Below, piece after piece: positions 39,147 through 50,140 of a stretch of DNA of 64,000 bases. The DNA comes from Streptomyces sp. CG1 (lineage in GTDB: Bacteria; Actinomycetota; Actinomycetes; Streptomycetales; Streptomycetaceae). The position numbers were made by a program, and so were the translations under genes. The stretch is taken from assembly GCF_041080625.1 (NCBI RefSeq), contig NZ_CP163518.1, positions 6,317,501 to 6,381,500 on the forward strand, given 5' to 3'. Position 1 is the first letter of the stretch; every line of letters begins with the position of its first letter. A model generated the notes under the pieces. The model did not search any database and was not told where the DNA came from. It saw nothing but the letters and a program-made list of their open reading frames with translations.

Positions 39147-39791
39147 ATGGCTAAGCAGATCAAGGGCATCCTGGGCGAGAAGCTCGGCATGACGCAGGTG
39201 TGGGACGAGAACAACCGTGTTGTTCCGGTCACCGTCGTCAAGGCCGGCCCCAACGTCGTCACCCAGGTTCGTACCAACGACGTCGACGGCTACGAGTCGG
39301 TCCAGATCGCCTTCGGCGAGATCGACCCGCGCAAGGTGAACAAGCCCCTCAAGGGCCACTTCGCCAAGGCCGACGTCACCCCGCGTCGCCACCTCGTCGA
39401 GATCCGTACGGCTGACGCCTCCGAGTACACGCTCGGCCAGGAAGTCACCGCCGAGGTCTTCGAGGCCGGCGTGAAGGTCGACGTCACCGGCAAGAGCAAG
39501 GGCAAGGGCTTCGCCGGTGTCATGAAGCGCCACAACTTCCGTGGCCTCGGCGCCGGACACGGCACCCAGCGCAAGCACCGCTCTCCCGGTTCCATCGGTG
39601 GCTGCGCCACCCCGGGCCGTGTGTTCAAGGGCCTCCGCATGGCGGGTCGCATGGGCAACGAGCGGGTCACCACCCAGAACCTGACCGTCCACGCCGTTGA
39701 CGCGGAGAAGGGTCTGCTGCTCATCAAGGGCGCGGTTCCCGGTCCGAACGGCGGCCTCGTCCTGGTCCGCACCGCGGCCAAGGGGGCCTGA
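39147..39791 (+). CDS. rplC: 50S ribosomal protein L3
   Basis: 214 aa, early assembly protein reaching toward the peptidyl-transferase centre. Seen: [59 protein letters not shown] and [20 protein letters not shown]. The extension loop shows no obvious tiamulin/linezolid-type substitution, though this was judged by eye. 17 nt after rpsJ. Confidence 0.98.
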   Translation: MAKQIKGILGEKLGMTQVWDENNRVVPVTVVKAGPNVVTQVRTNDVDGYESVQIAFGEIDPRKVNKPLKGHFAKADVTPRRHLVEIRTADASEYTLGQEVTAEVFEAGVKVDVTGKSKGKGFAGVMKRHNFRGLGAGHGTQRKHRSPGSIGGCATPGRVFKGLRMAGRMGNERVTTQNLTVHAVDAEKGLLLIKGAVPGPNGGLVLVRTAAKGA

Positions 39792-39799
39792 GGTAACCG

Positions 39800-40453
39800 A
39801 TGAGCACTGTTGACATCCTTTCGCCGGCGGGCGACAAGGCCGGTTCCGTCGAGCTCCCCGCGGAGATCTTCGACGCCAAGGTCAGCGTTCCGCTGATCCA
39901 CCAGGTCGTCGTCGCACAGCTGGCCGCTGCCCGTCAGGGCACGCACAAGACGAAGACCCGTGGCGAGGTCCGTGGTGGCGGCAAGAAGCCGTACCGCCAG
40001 AAGGGCACCGGTCGCGCCCGTCAGGGTTCGACCCGCGCGCCGCAGTTCGCCGGTGGTGGCGTCGTGCACGGCCCGCAGCCGCGTGACTACTCGCAGCGCA
40101 CCCCGAAGAAGATGAAGGCCGCCGCCCTGCGCGGTGCCCTCACCGACCGGGCGCGTCACAACCGCATCCACGTCGTCTCCGGCGTGGTCGAGGGCGAGAC
40201 CCCCAGCACCAAGGCCGCCAAGTCGCTGTTCGGCAAGATCTCGGAGCGCAAGAACCTGCTCCTGGTCGTCGACCGCGCCGATGAGGCCGCGTGGCTGTCC
40301 GCCCGCAACCTGCCCCAGGTCCACATCCTGGAGCCGGGCCAGCTGAACACGTACGACGTTCTCGTCTCGGACGACGTGGTCTTCACCCAGGCCGCTTTCG
40401 AGTCCTTCGTGTCCGGCCCGAAGGCCACCGACACCGAAGGGAGCGAGGTCTGA
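39800..40453 (+). CDS. rplD: 50S ribosomal protein L4
   Basis: 217 aa; exit-tunnel protein that in enteric bacteria represses the S10 operon. Seen: the tunnel loop [59 protein letters not shown], and C-terminal [20 protein letters not shown]. 8 nt after rplC; its stop shares one base with the rplW start (TGATG). Confidence 0.98.
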   Translation: MSTVDILSPAGDKAGSVELPAEIFDAKVSVPLIHQVVVAQLAAARQGTHKTKTRGEVRGGGKKPYRQKGTGRARQGSTRAPQFAGGGVVHGPQPRDYSQRTPKKMKAAALRGALTDRARHNRIHVVSGVVEGETPSTKAAKSLFGKISERKNLLLVVDRADEAAWLSARNLPQVHILEPGQLNTYDVLVSDDVVFTQAAFESFVSGPKATDTEGSEV

Positions 40454-40872
40454 TGGCCATCCGTCACCCCGCTATCGCCTCGAAGGCCGCCAAGGCCGCC
40501 AAGGCCGCGCGCGTCGCCAAGGCGCGTCGCCACGCCGCCGAGGGCAAGAACACCGTCGAGACGCCGCTGAGCAAGTCCTTCACGGACCCCCGTGACGTGC
40601 TGCTCAAGCCCGTCGTCTCGGAGAAGAGCTACGCGCTCCTCGACGACAACAAGTACACGTTCGTCGTCGCCCCGGGCGCCAACAAGACCCAGATCAAGCA
40701 GGCCGTCCAGGCGGTCTTCGACGTCAAGGTCACCGGGGTCAACACGATCAACCGCCAGGGCAAGCGCAAGCGCACGAAGACCGGTTTCGGTCAGCGTGCC
40801 GGCAGCAAGCGCGCGATCGTGACCCTCGCCGAGGGCGACCGTATCGACATCTTCGGCGGTCCGACCGCCTAA
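40453..40872 (+). CDS. rplW: 50S ribosomal protein L23
   Basis: 139 aa, at the tunnel exit where trigger factor and SRP dock. It carries a ~35-residue N-terminal Ala/Lys-rich stretch ([19 protein letters not shown]) longer than the E. coli protein; then [59 protein letters not shown]. The ATG overlaps the rplD stop. Confidence 0.97.
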   Translation: MAIRHPAIASKAAKAAKAARVAKARRHAAEGKNTVETPLSKSFTDPRDVLLKPVVSEKSYALLDDNKYTFVVAPGANKTQIKQAVQAVFDVKVTGVNTINRQGKRKRTKTGFGQRAGSKRAIVTLAEGDRIDIFGGPTA

Positions 40873-40912
40873 GGGCGGTCCGGATCGTCCGATATCGGAC
40901 GAGGACTGAGAA

Positions 40913-41749
40913 ATGGGAATCCGCAAGTACAAGCCGACTACGCCGGGCCGTCGTGGCGCCAGCGTCGCCGACTTCGTCGAGGTCACGCGGTCCACGCCGG
41001 AGAAGTCGCTGGTCCGCCCCCTGCACAGCAAGGGCGGCCGTAACAACGCCGGTCGTGTGACCGTTCGCCACCAGGGTGGCGGACACAAGCGCGCCTACCG
41101 AGTGATCGACTTCCGTCGTCACGACAAGGACGGCGTGCCGGCGAAGGTCGCGCACATCGAGTACGACCCCAACCGCACCGCGCGCATCGCGCTGCTGCAC
41201 TACGCCGACGGCGAGAAGCGCTACATCCTCGCCCCGCGCAACCTGCAGCAGGGTGACCGCGTCGAGAACGGTCCCGGGGCCGACATCAAGCCGGGCAACA
41301 ACCTGGCCCTCCGCAACATCCCGGTCGGTACCACGATCCACGCGATCGAGCTCCGTCCCGGTGGCGGTGCCAAGTTCGCCCGCTCCGCCGGTGCCTCCGT
41401 GCAGCTGCTCGCGAAGGAGGGCGCCTACGCCCACCTGCGCATGCCGTCCGGCGAGATCCGTCTCGTCGACGTCCGCTGCCGCGCCACCGTCGGTGAGGTC
41501 GGCAACGCCGAGCAGAGCAACATCAACTGGGGTAAGGCCGGCCGTAAGCGGTGGCTGGGCGTTCGCCCGACCGTCCGTGGTGTCGTGATGAACCCGGTTG
41601 ACCACCCGCACGGTGGTGGTGAGGGCCGGACCTCCGGTGGCCGCCACCCTGTGTCCCCGTGGGGCAAGAAGGAAGGCCGTACTCGTTCGCCCAAGAAGGC
41701 GTCGAACAAGTACATCGTCCGCCGCCGCAAGACGAACAAGAAGCGCTAA
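40913..41749 (+). CDS. rplB: 50S ribosomal protein L2
   Basis: 278 aa, needed for subunit joining and near the peptidyl-transferase centre. Seen: [60 protein letters not shown] and the conserved [20 protein letters not shown] with the functionally important His. 40 nt after rplW with GAGGACTGAGAA in front. Confidence 0.98.
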   Translation: MGIRKYKPTTPGRRGASVADFVEVTRSTPEKSLVRPLHSKGGRNNAGRVTVRHQGGGHKRAYRVIDFRRHDKDGVPAKVAHIEYDPNRTARIALLHYADGEKRYILAPRNLQQGDRVENGPGADIKPGNNLALRNIPVGTTIHAIELRPGGGAKFARSAGASVQLLAKEGAYAHLRMPSGEIRLVDVRCRATVGEVGNAEQSNINWGKAGRKRWLGVRPTVRGVVMNPVDHPHGGGEGRTSGGRHPVSPWGKKEGRTRSPKKASNKYIVRRRKTNKKR

Positions 41750-41761
41750 GGACGGGTTGAG

Positions 41762-42043
41762 ATGCCTCGTAGCCTGAAGAAGGGGCCCTTCGTCGACGAC
41801 CACCTGATCAAGAAGGTGGACGCCCAGAACGAAGCCGGCACCAAGAACGTCATCAAGACCTGGTCCCGTCGCTCCATGATCGTCCCGGCCATGCTGGGCC
41901 ACACGCTCGCGGTGCACAACGGCAAGACCCACATCCCGGTGTTCGTCACCGAGTCGATGGTCGGCCACAAGCTCGGCGAGTTCTCGCCGACGCGCACCTT
42001 CCGGGGTCACGTCAAGGACGACCGGAAGTCGAAGCGCCGCTAG
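41762..42043 (+). CDS. rpsS: 30S ribosomal protein S19
   Basis: 93 aa head protein forming the B1 bridge region with S13. Seen: [69 protein letters not shown]. 12 nt after rplB. Confidence 0.98.
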   Translation: MPRSLKKGPFVDDHLIKKVDAQNEAGTKNVIKTWSRRSMIVPAMLGHTLAVHNGKTHIPVFVTESMVGHKLGEFSPTRTFRGHVKDDRKSKRR

Positions 42044-42087
42044 TAGCGGATCGCATTCAGACACGTAAGTAACTGAGAGGGACAACC

Positions 42088-42435
42088 ATGGAAGCCAGGG
42101 CCCAGGCGCGGTACATCCGCGTCACGCCCATGAAGGCCCGCCGCGTGGTGGACCTGATCCGTGGCATGGACGCCACGGAGGCTCAGGCTGTTCTGCGATT
42201 CGCTCCGCAGGCAGCCTCCGTGCCGGTCGGCAAGGTGCTCGACAGCGCCATCGCCAACGCCGCGCACAACTACGACCACACCGACGCCGACAGCCTCTAC
42301 ATCTCCGAGGCGTACGTCGACGAGGGCCCGACCCTGAAGCGGTTCCGTCCGCGTGCCCAGGGCCGTGCCTACCGGATCCGCAAGCGGACCAGCCACATCA
42401 CCGTGGTCGTCAGCAGCAAGGAAGGAACCCGGTAA
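42088..42435 (+). CDS. rplV: 50S ribosomal protein L22
   Basis: 115 aa; its beta-hairpin lines the exit tunnel near the macrolide site. Seen: [40 protein letters not shown], and hairpin [20 protein letters not shown]. No deletion in the hairpin of the kind that gives macrolide resistance. Its stop shares one base with the rpsC start. Confidence 0.97.
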   Translation: MEARAQARYIRVTPMKARRVVDLIRGMDATEAQAVLRFAPQAASVPVGKVLDSAIANAAHNYDHTDADSLYISEAYVDEGPTLKRFRPRAQGRAYRIRKRTSHITVVVSSKEGTR

Positions 42436-43259
42436 TGGGCCAGAAGGTTAACCCGCATGGGTTCCGGCTCGGTGTCACGACCGACTTCAAGTCGCGTTGG
42501 TACGCCGACAAGCTGTACAAGGACTACGTCAAGGAAGACGTCGCCATCCGTCGGATGATGACGTCCGGCATGGAGCGCGCCGGTATCTCGAAGGTGGAGA
42601 TCGAGCGCACCCGTGACCGCGTCCGCGTGGACATCCACACCGCTCGCCCGGGCATCGTCATCGGCCGCCGCGGCGCCGAGGCCGACCGCATCCGCGGTGA
42701 CCTGGAGAAGCTGACCGGCAAGCAGGTCCAGCTCAACATCCTCGAGGTCAAGAACCCGGAGACGGACGCTCAGCTGGTGGCCCAGGCCGTCGCCGAGCAG
42801 CTGTCCTCCCGCGTCTCCTTCCGCCGTGCCATGCGCAAGAGCATGCAGTCGGCGATGAAGGCCGGCGCCAAGGGCATCAAGATCCAGTGCGGTGGCCGTC
42901 TCGGCGGCGCCGAGATGTCCCGCTCGGAGTTCTACCGCGAGGGCCGTGTGCCCCTGCACACGCTCCGCGCGAACGTGGACTACGGCTTCTTCGAGGCCAA
43001 GACGACCTTCGGCCGCATCGGTGTGAAGGTCTGGATCTACAAGGGCGACGTCAAGAACATCGCCGAGGTCCGCGCCGAGAACGCTGCCGCCCGTGCGGGT
43101 AACCGCCCGGCCCGCGGTGGCGCCGACCGCCCGGCCCGTGGTGGCCGCGGTGGCGAGCGGCGCGGTCGCAAGCCGCAGCAGGCTGCCGGCGCCGAGGCCC
43201 CCAAGGCCGAGGCTCCCAAGGCCGAGGCTCCGGCTGAGAGCACCGGAACGGAGGCCTGA
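42435..43259 (+). CDS. rpsC: 30S ribosomal protein S3
   Basis: 274 aa, about 40 longer than E. coli S3. KH domain with [21 protein letters not shown]-terminal domain [16 protein letters not shown] segment [60 protein letters not shown] and VWIYKGD. From ~218 there is a disordered Arg/Gly-rich tail ending in repeated PKAEA units. mRNA entry-site helicase element. ATG overlaps the rplV stop (TAATG). Confidence 0.97.
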   Translation: MGQKVNPHGFRLGVTTDFKSRWYADKLYKDYVKEDVAIRRMMTSGMERAGISKVEIERTRDRVRVDIHTARPGIVIGRRGAEADRIRGDLEKLTGKQVQLNILEVKNPETDAQLVAQAVAEQLSSRVSFRRAMRKSMQSAMKAGAKGIKIQCGGRLGGAEMSRSEFYREGRVPLHTLRANVDYGFFEAKTTFGRIGVKVWIYKGDVKNIAEVRAENAAARAGNRPARGGADRPARGGRGGERRGRKPQQAAGAEAPKAEAPKAEAPAESTGTEA

Positions 43260-43264
43260 CCGAC

Positions 43265-43684
43265 ATGCTGATCCCCCGTAGGGTCAAGCACCGCAAGCAG
43301 CACCACCCGAAGCGCTCCGGCGCTGCCAAGGGTGGCACGACGGTGGCGTTCGGCGAGTACGGCATCCAGGCGCTCACCCCGGCGTATGTGACGAACCGTC
43401 AGATCGAGGCCGCTCGTATCGCCATGACGCGTCACATCAAGCGTGGTGGCAAGGTCTGGATCAACATCTACCCGGACCGTCCCCTCACCAAGAAGCCTGC
43501 CGAGACCCGCATGGGTTCCGGTAAGGGTTCCCCGGAGTGGTGGATCGCCAACGTCAAGCCCGGACGCGTGATGTTCGAGCTGTCGTACCCCAACGAGAAG
43601 ATCGCCCGTGAGGCGCTGACCCGTGCGGCCCACAAGCTGCCGATGAAGTGCCGGATCGTCAAGCGCGAGGCAGGTGAAGCGTGA
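43265..43684 (+). CDS. rplP: 50S ribosomal protein L16
   Basis: 139 aa, contacts A-site tRNA elbow. Seen: [78 protein letters not shown]. 5 nt after rpsC; the stop TGA overlaps the rpmC ATG. Confidence 0.98.
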   Translation: MLIPRRVKHRKQHHPKRSGAAKGGTTVAFGEYGIQALTPAYVTNRQIEAARIAMTRHIKRGGKVWINIYPDRPLTKKPAETRMGSGKGSPEWWIANVKPGRVMFELSYPNEKIAREALTRAAHKLPMKCRIVKREAGEA

Positions 43685-43908
43685 TGTCGGCCGGTACCAA
43701 GGCGTCCGAGCTGCGCGAGCTGGGCAACGAGGAGCTTCTGGCGAAGCTCCGCGAGGCCAAGGAAGAGCTGTTCAACCTCCGCTTCCAGGCGGCGACGGGC
43801 CAGCTCGAGAACCACGGCCGTCTGAAGGCGGTCCGCAAGGACATCGCCCGGATCTACACCCTCATGCGTGAGCGTGAGCTCGGCATCGAGACGGTGGAGA
43901 ACGCCTGA
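43684..43908 (+). CDS. rpmC: 50S ribosomal protein L29
   Basis: 74 aa, all-helical protein at the tunnel exit. Seen: [56 protein letters not shown] use ATG 43684 inside TGATG; a GTG one codon earlier (43681) is less likely. Both ends overlap neighbours by 1 nt. Confidence 0.96.
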   Translation: MSAGTKASELRELGNEELLAKLREAKEELFNLRFQAATGQLENHGRLKAVRKDIARIYTLMRERELGIETVENA

Positions 43909-44192
43909 TGAGCGAGAAGAACGTGACTGAGAACACTGAGGCGCGCGGTTTCCGCAAGACCCGTGAGGGTCTCGTCGTCAGCGACAAGATGGACAAGACC
44001 GTCGTCGTCGCCGTCGAGGACCGCGTCAAGCACGCGCTGTACGGCAAGGTCATCCGCCGTACGAACAAGCTCAAGGCGCACGACGAGCAGAACGCCGCGG
44101 GTGTCGGCGACCGCGTCCTCCTGATGGAGACCCGGCCGCTGTCCGCGACGAAGCGCTGGCGCGTCGTCGAGATCCTCGAGAAGGCCAAGTAA
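43908..44192 (+). CDS. rpsQ: 30S ribosomal protein S17
   Basis: 94 aa OB-fold primary binder of 16S rRNA. Seen: [60 protein letters not shown] and [17 protein letters not shown] overlaps the rpmC stop (TGATG). A hairpin and a 101-nt gap follow before rplN. Confidence 0.97.
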   Translation: MSEKNVTENTEARGFRKTREGLVVSDKMDKTVVVAVEDRVKHALYGKVIRRTNKLKAHDEQNAAGVGDRVLLMETRPLSATKRWRVVEILEKAK

Positions 44193-44234
44193 TTCTCCCG
44201 CGGGGCATTCCTCGCAGGACAGTTCCGCCAGGCT

Positions 44235-44265
44235 CGGCAGGGGCTCCGTAACAGGGCCCCTGCCG
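44235..44265 (+). promoter_or_regulatory. rpsQ-rplN intergenic hairpin
   Basis: CGGCAGGGGC (44235-44244) / GCCCCTGCCG (44256-44265), perfect 10 bp, no T-tract. It marks the boundary between the S10-type and spc-type halves, where S8-type translational control or partial termination would act. Confidence 0.5.
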
Positions 44266-44293
44266 GGAACCGGCAGACAAACAGGAGATAGAC

Positions 44294-44662
44294 GTGATCC
44301 AGCAGGAGTCGCGACTGCGTGTCGCCGACAACACTGGTGCGAAGGAGATCCTTTGCATCCGTGTGCTCGGTGGCTCCGGTCGCCGCTACGCGGGCATCGG
44401 TGACGTCATCGTCGCCACCGTCAAGGACGCGATCCCCGGTGGCAACGTGAAGAAGGGTGACGTCGTCAAGGCGGTCATCGTTCGCACCGTCAAGGAGCGC
44501 CGCCGCCCGGACGGCTCGTACATCCGCTTCGACGAGAACGCCGCCGTCATTCTGAAGAACGACGGCGACCCTCGCGGCACCCGCATCTTCGGCCCGGTCG
44601 GCCGTGAGCTGCGCGAGAAGAAGTTCATGAAGATCATCTCGCTCGCGCCGGAGGTGCTGTAA
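44294..44662 (+). CDS. rplN: 50S ribosomal protein L14
   Basis: 122 aa, forms an intersubunit bridge and is the docking site of silencing factor RsfS. GTG start after CAGGAGATA. Seen: [80 protein letters not shown]. First gene of the spc half. Confidence 0.98.
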   Translation: MIQQESRLRVADNTGAKEILCIRVLGGSGRRYAGIGDVIVATVKDAIPGGNVKKGDVVKAVIVRTVKERRRPDGSYIRFDENAAVILKNDGDPRGTRIFGPVGRELREKKFMKIISLAPEVL

Positions 44663-44664
44663 GC

Positions 44665-44988
44665 ATGAAGATCAAGAAGGGCGACCTGGTCCAGGTCATC
44701 ACCGGTAAGGACAAGGGCAAGCAGGGCAAGGTCATCGCGGCCTACCCCCGCGAGGACCGTGTCCTGGTCGAGGGTGTCAACCGGGTCAAGAAGCACACCA
44801 AGGCCGGTCCGACCGCTCGCGGTTCCCAGGCCGGCGGCATCGTCACGACCGAGGCGCCGATCCACGTCTCCAACGTCCAGCTGGTCGTTGAGAAGGACGG
44901 CAACAAGGTCGTCACGCGTGTCGGTTACCGCTTCGACGACGAAGGCAACAAGATCCGCGTTGCCAAGCGGACGGGTGAGGACATCTGA
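44665..44988 (+). CDS. rplX: 50S ribosomal protein L24
   Basis: 107 aa, assembly initiator with KOW motif: [71 protein letters not shown]. 2 nt after rplN; stop overlaps the rplE ATG. Confidence 0.97.
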   Translation: MKIKKGDLVQVITGKDKGKQGKVIAAYPREDRVLVEGVNRVKKHTKAGPTARGSQAGGIVTTEAPIHVSNVQLVVEKDGNKVVTRVGYRFDDEGNKIRVAKRTGEDI

Positions 44989-45545
44989 TGGCTACCACCA
45001 CCACTCCGCGTCTGAAGCAGAAGTACCGCAACGAGATCGCGGGCAAGCTGCGTGACGAGTTCAAGTACGAGAACGTCATGCAGGTTCCCGGCCTCGTCAA
45101 GATCGTGGTCAACATGGGTGTCGGCGACGCCGCCCGTGACTCGAAGCTGATCGAGGGCGCGATCCGCGACCTGACCACCATCACCGGTCAGAAGCCGGCC
45201 GTCACCAAGGCCCGCAAGTCCATCGCGCAGTTCAAGCTGCGTGAGGGCCAGCCGATCGGTGCCCACGTCACGCTCCGTGGCGACCGCATGTGGGAGTTCC
45301 TGGACCGCACCCTGTCGCTCGCGCTGCCGCGCATCCGCGACTTCCGTGGTCTGTCCCCCAAGCAGTTCGACGGCCGTGGCAACTACACCTTCGGTCTCAC
45401 GGAGCAGGTCATGTTCCACGAGATCGACCAGGACAAGATCGACCGTACCCGGGGCATGGACATCACCGTGGTCACCACGGCGACCAACGACGCTGAGGGC
45501 CGCGCGCTCCTTCGTCACCTCGGCTTCCCGTTCAAGGAGGCGTGA
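44988..45545 (+). CDS. rplE: 50S ribosomal protein L5
   Basis: 185 aa, binds 5S rRNA and P-site tRNA elbow. Seen: [111 protein letters not shown] overlaps the rplX stop. Confidence 0.98.
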   Translation: MATTTTPRLKQKYRNEIAGKLRDEFKYENVMQVPGLVKIVVNMGVGDAARDSKLIEGAIRDLTTITGQKPAVTKARKSIAQFKLREGQPIGAHVTLRGDRMWEFLDRTLSLALPRIRDFRGLSPKQFDGRGNYTFGLTEQVMFHEIDQDKIDRTRGMDITVVTTATNDAEGRALLRHLGFPFKEA

Positions 45546-45550
45546 GCGAG

Positions 45551-45736
45551 ATGGCGAAGAAGGCTCTGATTGCCAAGGCTGCTCGCAAGCCCAAGTTCGG
45601 TGTGCGTGGCTACACCCGCTGCCAGCGCTGCGGCCGTCCGCACTCCGTGTACCGCAAGTTCGGCCTGTGCCGCGTGTGCCTTCGTGAGATGGCTCACCGT
45701 GGCGAGCTGCCGGGCGTGACCAAGAGCTCCTGGTAA
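45551..45736 (+). CDS. rpsN: 30S ribosomal protein S14, zinc type
   Basis: 61 aa short (type Z) form. Four-Cys zinc ribbon [20 protein letters not shown], and C-terminal [20 protein letters not shown] 45551; an ATG three codons upstream is outside the conserved part. Actinobacteria often have a second, zinc-free S14 elsewhere under zinc control. Confidence 0.97.
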   Translation: MAKKALIAKAARKPKFGVRGYTRCQRCGRPHSVYRKFGLCRVCLREMAHRGELPGVTKSSW

Positions 45737-45947
45737 TCCCGCATTTAGGGATTCCTGAAGCTCTCGGTAAGCATCTGGGTCGGCAGGGGCCCTTCTCCAC
45801 ATGCCGTAGGCTTGTGGGGTTGGGCGTCTGCCGCGCCCGTACGACTTACTACGCCGTAGGTCCACCGCGCCGCACCCGTCCCGTCTCGGATCGGGGAGAG
45901 GGATGGCGCACCAGGAAACCCCGGCGAGAGAGGCCGAAGGCCAATTC

Positions 45948-46346
45948 ATGACCATGACTGATCCGATCGCAGACATGCTTACGCGTCTGCGGAACGCGAA
46001 CTCGGCATACCACGACTCCGTGACGATGCCGGCATCGAAGATCAAGTCGCACATCGCGGAGATCCTCCAGCAGGAGGGCTTCATCACGGGCTGGAAGGTC
46101 GAGGACGCCGAGGTTGGCAAGAACCTCGTTCTCGAGCTGAAGTTCGGCCCGAACCGTGAGCGCTCCATCGCGGGCATCAAGCGGATCTCCAAGCCCGGTC
46201 TCCGGGTGTACGCGAAGTCCACCAACCTGCCGAAGGTGCTCGGCGGCCTCGGCGTGGCGATCATCTCCACGTCCCACGGGCTCCTCACCGACAAGCAGGC
46301 CGGCAAGAAGGGCGTGGGTGGGGAAGTCCTCGCCTACGTCTGGTAA
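45948..46346 (+). CDS. rpsH: 30S ribosomal protein S8
   Basis: 132 aa. Central 16S binder and, in many bacteria, translational repressor of the spc operon. Seen: [60 protein letters not shown], and C-terminal [21 protein letters not shown] start at ATG 45948 (GAAGG upstream) rather than the in-frame ATG at 45903. The preceding 211-nt gap has no gene and no strong promoter that I can defend. Confidence 0.97.
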   Translation: MTMTDPIADMLTRLRNANSAYHDSVTMPASKIKSHIAEILQQEGFITGWKVEDAEVGKNLVLELKFGPNRERSIAGIKRISKPGLRVYAKSTNLPKVLGGLGVAIISTSHGLLTDKQAGKKGVGGEVLAYVW

Positions 46347-46370
46347 CGGAAGGGAACGGAGGAAACAGCT

Positions 46371-46910
46371 ATGTCGCGTATTGGCAAGCTCCCCATCACG
46401 GTTCCCGCCGGCGTGGACGTCACCATCGACGGCCGTACGGTCTCGGTCAAGGGCCCCAAGGGCACGCTGACCCACACCGTTGTCGCGCCGATCGACATCG
46501 CTAAGGGCGAGGACGGCACCCTCCAGGTGACCCGCCCGAACGACGAGCGTCAGAACAAGGCCCTGCACGGCCTGTCCCGCACGCTGGTGGCGAACATGAT
46601 CACCGGCGTGACCCAGGGTTACGTGAAGAAGCTCGAGATCAGCGGTGTCGGTTACCGAGTGACCGCCAAGGGTTCGAACCTCGAGTTCGCTCTCGGTTAC
46701 AGCCACCCGATCCTGGTCGAGGCCCCCGAAGGCATCACCTTCAAGGTCGAGGCGCCCACGCGTTTCTCGGTCGAGGGCATCGACAAGCAGAAGGTCGGCG
46801 AGGTTGCGGCCAACATCCGCAAGCTGCGCAAGCCTGACCCGTACAAGGCCAAGGGCGTCAAGTACGAGGGCGAAGTCATCCGCCGCAAGGTCGGAAAGGC
46901 GGGTAAGTAA
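46371..46910 (+). CDS. rplF: 50S ribosomal protein L6
   Basis: 179 aa, two repeated domains at the factor-binding site. Seen: [80 protein letters not shown] and C-terminal [20 protein letters not shown]. Confidence 0.98.
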   Translation: MSRIGKLPITVPAGVDVTIDGRTVSVKGPKGTLTHTVVAPIDIAKGEDGTLQVTRPNDERQNKALHGLSRTLVANMITGVTQGYVKKLEISGVGYRVTAKGSNLEFALGYSHPILVEAPEGITFKVEAPTRFSVEGIDKQKVGEVAANIRKLRKPDPYKAKGVKYEGEVIRRKVGKAGK

Positions 46911-46913
46911 GCC

Positions 46914-47297
46914 ATGGCATACGGACAGAAGATCCTGAAGGGCGACGCCTACAAGCGCGCCGCGATCAAGCGCCGTCACATCCGGATTCGCAAGAACCTT
47001 TCCGGTACGGCGGAGCGTCCCCGTCTGGTCGTTACCCGCTCCAACCGCCACATCGTGGCGCAGGTGATCGACGACCTCAAGGGCCACACCCTGGCGTCGG
47101 CGTCCACGCTGGACGCGTCGGTGCGCGGTGGCGAGGGCGACAAGTCCGCGCAGGCCAAGCAGGTCGGCGCCCTGGTCGCCGAGCGTGCCAAGGCCGCCGG
47201 TGTCGAGGCTGTCGTGTTCGACCGTGGTGGCAACCAGTACGCCGGGCGCATCGCCGCCCTGGCGGACGCCGCCCGCGAAGCCGGGCTCAAGTTCTGA
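46914..47297 (+). CDS. rplR: 50S ribosomal protein L18
   Basis: 127 aa, 5S rRNA binder. Seen: [80 protein letters not shown]. 3 nt after rplF. Confidence 0.98.
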   Translation: MAYGQKILKGDAYKRAAIKRRHIRIRKNLSGTAERPRLVVTRSNRHIVAQVIDDLKGHTLASASTLDASVRGGEGDKSAQAKQVGALVAERAKAAGVEAVVFDRGGNQYAGRIAALADAAREAGLKF

Positions 47298-47336
47298 GCC
47301 TGCCGTAGCTAGCGGAAACAGAGAGAGGTAATTCCA

Positions 47337-47942
47337 ATGGCTGGACCCCAGCGCCGCGGTGGCGGTGCCGGTGGCGGCGAGCGGCGGGACCGGAAGGGCC
47401 GTGACGGCGGCGCTGCTGCCGCCGAGAAGACCGCGTACGTTGAGCGCGTTGTCGCGATCAACCGCGTCGCCAAGGTTGTGAAGGGTGGTCGTCGCTTCAG
47501 CTTCACCGCGCTGGTCGTGGTGGGCGACGGTGACGGCACCGTGGGTGTCGGTTACGGCAAGGCCAAGGAGGTGCCGGCCGCCATCGCCAAGGGCGTTGAG
47601 GAGGCCAAGAAGCACTTCTTCAAGGTCCCCCGTATCCAGGGCACCATCCCGCACCCGATCCAGGGTGAGAAGGCTGCCGGCGTCGTGCTGCTCAAGCCCG
47701 CGTCCCCGGGTACCGGCGTTATCGCCGGTGGTCCGGTGCGTGCCGTGCTCGAGTGCGCCGGTATCCACGACATCCTGTCGAAGTCGCTCGGCTCCGACAA
47801 CGCGATCAACATCGTGCACGCGACCGTGGAGGCCCTGAAGGGTCTGCAGCGTCCGGAGGAGGTCGCGGCCCGCCGTGGCCTGCCCCTCGAGGACGTCGCT
47901 CCCGCGGCTCTTCTCCGTGCGCGTGCCGGGGCGGGTGCGTAA
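47337..47942 (+). CDS. rpsE: 30S ribosomal protein S5
   Basis: 201 aa, fidelity protein. Gly/Arg-rich N-terminus, then [60 protein letters not shown], and [18 protein letters not shown]. The loop residues linked to spectinomycin resistance (VVKGGRRF) look wild type. Confidence 0.98.
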   Translation: MAGPQRRGGGAGGGERRDRKGRDGGAAAAEKTAYVERVVAINRVAKVVKGGRRFSFTALVVVGDGDGTVGVGYGKAKEVPAAIAKGVEEAKKHFFKVPRIQGTIPHPIQGEKAAGVVLLKPASPGTGVIAGGPVRAVLECAGIHDILSKSLGSDNAINIVHATVEALKGLQRPEEVAARRGLPLEDVAPAALLRARAGAGA

Positions 47943-47944
47943 TC

Positions 47945-48127
47945 ATGGCGCAGCTCAAGATTACGCAGGTCAAGTCCTACATCGGTAGCAAGCAGAACCA
48001 CCGCGACACCCTGCGTTCGCTTGGCCTGAAGAAGGTCAACGACGTGGTCGTCAAGGAGGACCGCCCCGAGTTCCGCGGCATGGTGCACACCGTCCGCCAC
48101 CTCGTGACGGTCGAGGAGGTCGACTGA
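47945..48127 (+). CDS. rpmD: 50S ribosomal protein L30
   Basis: 60 aa. [59 protein letters not shown] 2 nt after the rpsE stop. Confidence 0.98.
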   Translation: MAQLKITQVKSYIGSKQNHRDTLRSLGLKKVNDVVVKEDRPEFRGMVHTVRHLVTVEEVD

Positions 48128-48129
48128 TC

Positions 48130-48585
48130 ATGGCGGAGCAGAACCCGCTCAAGATCCACAACCTCCGTCCCGCCCCGGGCGCCAAGACCGCCAAGACCCG
48201 TGTGGGTCGTGGTGAGGCGTCGAAGGGTAAGACGGCCGGTCGTGGTACGAAGGGCACGAAGGCCCGTTACCAGGTTCCGGAGCGCTTCGAGGGTGGCCAG
48301 ATGCCGCTCCACATGCGCCTCCCGAAGCTGAAGGGCTTCAAGAACCCGTTCAAGACCGAGTACCAGGTCGTGAACCTCGACAAGCTGGCCGCGCTCTACC
48401 CCGAGGGTGGCGAGGTCACGGTCGAGGGTCTGGTGGCCAAGGGTGCCGTTCGCAAGAACAGCCTCGTCAAGGTCCTCGGCCAGGGCGAGGTCTCCGTGGC
48501 GCTGCAGGTGACGGTCGACGCCGTCTCCGGCTCCGCCAAGGAGAAGATCACCGCCGCCGGCGGTACGGTCACCGAGCTGGTCTGA
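48130..48585 (+). CDS. rplO: 50S ribosomal protein L15
   Basis: 151 aa late-assembly protein. [80 protein letters not shown]. 2 nt after rpmD; followed by a 17-bp terminator, so secY begins a new unit. Confidence 0.98.
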   Translation: MAEQNPLKIHNLRPAPGAKTAKTRVGRGEASKGKTAGRGTKGTKARYQVPERFEGGQMPLHMRLPKLKGFKNPFKTEYQVVNLDKLAALYPEGGEVTVEGLVAKGAVRKNSLVKVLGQGEVSVALQVTVDAVSGSAKEKITAAGGTVTELV

Positions 48586-48616
48586 GCCCCTCAGGTCCCT
48601 CGATGACGTGAACATC

Positions 48617-48656
48617 CCGACCGGGGATACCCCACAAATGGGGTATCCCCGGTCGG
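48617..48656 (+). terminator. terminator after rplO
   Basis: Perfect 17-bp stem CCGACCGGGGATACCCC (48617-48633), loop ACAAAT, GGGGTATCCCCGGTCGG (48640-48656). The strongest hairpin in the r-protein cluster, separating it from secY. Confidence 0.85.
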
Positions 48657-48826
48657 TCGTTCCTAGGGCGGTGCTCTCGCCGGTAAGGTGGCCAGCACTG
48701 CCTACTTTCATCGGGTGCTTCCCATGGGGCACCCTGAGCGGCAGTTGACCGTTATCCATTCGTCCATTCGTCGAACCTCAAGACCGTCACCCTTGACGCA
48801 GTTGCGCGGGGGTCGCAGGAGGCACC

Positions 48827-50140
48827 GTGCTCACCGCGTTCGCCCGGGCGTTCAGGACGCCCGACCTGCGCAAGAAGCTGCTCTTCACGCTGGCCATCAT
48901 CGTGGTCTACCGGGTAGGCACCCACATCCCGATCCCCGGCGTCAACTACAAGGCCGTCCAGCAGTGTGTGAGCGAGGCAGGGGCCAACCAGGGCCTGTTC
49001 GGCCTCGTGAACATGTTCAGCGGTGGCGCGCTGCTGCAGATCACGGTCTTCGCGCTCGGCATCATGCCGTACATCACGGCCAGCATCATCCTTCAGCTGC
49101 TGACCGTGGTCATCCCGCGTCTGGAAGCCCTGAAGAAGGAGGGCCAGGCCGGCACGGCGAAGATCACGCAGTACACCCGTTATCTCACCGTGGCGCTCGC
49201 CATCCTCCAGGGCACCGGCCTCGTCGCCACCGCCCGCAGCGGCGCGCTCTTCAACGGGTGCTCGGTCGCGTCGAGCATCGTCCCGAACCAGGCGATCTTC
49301 GCGACGATCACGATGGTCGTCTGCATGACCGCCGGTACGTGTGTCGTGATGTGGCTCGGTGAGCTGATCACCGACCGCGGCATCGGCAACGGCATGTCGA
49401 TCCTGATGTTCATCTCGATCGCCGCTACCTTCCCGTCCGCGCTGTGGGCGATCAAGAAGCAGGGCACCCTGGCCGGCGGCTGGATCGAGTTCGGCACGGT
49501 GATCCTGGTCGGCCTGGTCATGGTCGCGCTCGTGGTCTTCGTCGAGCAGGCCCAGCGCCGTATCCCGGTGCAGTACGCGAAGCGCATGATCGGCCGTCGT
49601 TCCTACGGTGGTACGTCCACGTACATCCCGCTCAAGGTGAACCAGGCGGGTGTGATTCCTGTCATCTTCGCCTCGTCGCTGCTCTACATCCCGGCGCTGG
49701 TGGCGCAGTTCGCGGGTGGCAATTCGAACTGGAAGCAGTGGATCCAGAACAACCTGACCAAGGGCGACCACCCGCTTTACATCACTCTGTACTTTTTGCT
49801 CATCGTTTTCTTCGCGTTCTTCTACGTGGCGATCTCCTTCAACCCCGAGGAAGTCGCCGACAACATGAAGAAGTATGGTGGCTTCATCCCGGGCATCCGG
49901 GCTGGCCGACCGACCGCTGAGTACCTCAGCTACGTGCTCAACCGGATCACCTGGCCGGGTTCGCTGTATCTGGGTCTGATTGCTCTCGTGCCAACAATGG
50001 CGTTGGTCGGGTTCGGGGCGACGAACAATTTCCCGTTCGGTGGTACCAGCATCCTGATCATCGTGGGTGTCGGTCTCGAGACGGTGAAGCAGATCGAGAG
50101 CCAGCTCCAGCAGCGCAATTACGAAGGGTTCCTCCGCTGA
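48827..50140 (+). CDS. secY: preprotein translocase subunit SecY
   Basis: 437 aa channel subunit with ten membrane helices. GTG start (MLTAFARAFRTPDLRKKLLF). Seen: first helix IIVVYRVGTHIPIPGVNY, ALGIMPYITASIILQLLTVV (channel gate), EGQAGTAKITQYTRYLTVAL, GELITDRGIGNGMSILMF, cytosolic loop QRRIPVQYAKRMIGRRSYGG and NPEEVADNMKKYGGFIPGIR, ending ESQLQQRNYEGFLR. Partner of SecE (7552). The preceding 170 nt must hold its promoter but no convincing pair was found. Stop overlaps adk ATG by 1 nt. Confidence 0.98.
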   Translation: MLTAFARAFRTPDLRKKLLFTLAIIVVYRVGTHIPIPGVNYKAVQQCVSEAGANQGLFGLVNMFSGGALLQITVFALGIMPYITASIILQLLTVVIPRLEALKKEGQAGTAKITQYTRYLTVALAILQGTGLVATARSGALFNGCSVASSIVPNQAIFATITMVVCMTAGTCVVMWLGELITDRGIGNGMSILMFISIAATFPSALWAIKKQGTLAGGWIEFGTVILVGLVMVALVVFVEQAQRRIPVQYAKRMIGRRSYGGTSTYIPLKVNQAGVIPVIFASSLLYIPALVAQFAGGNSNWKQWIQNNLTKGDHPLYITLYFLLIVFFAFFYVAISFNPEEVADNMKKYGGFIPGIRAGRPTAEYLSYVLNRITWPGSLYLGLIALVPTMALVGFGATNNFPFGGTSILIIVGVGLETVKQIESQLQQRNYEGFLR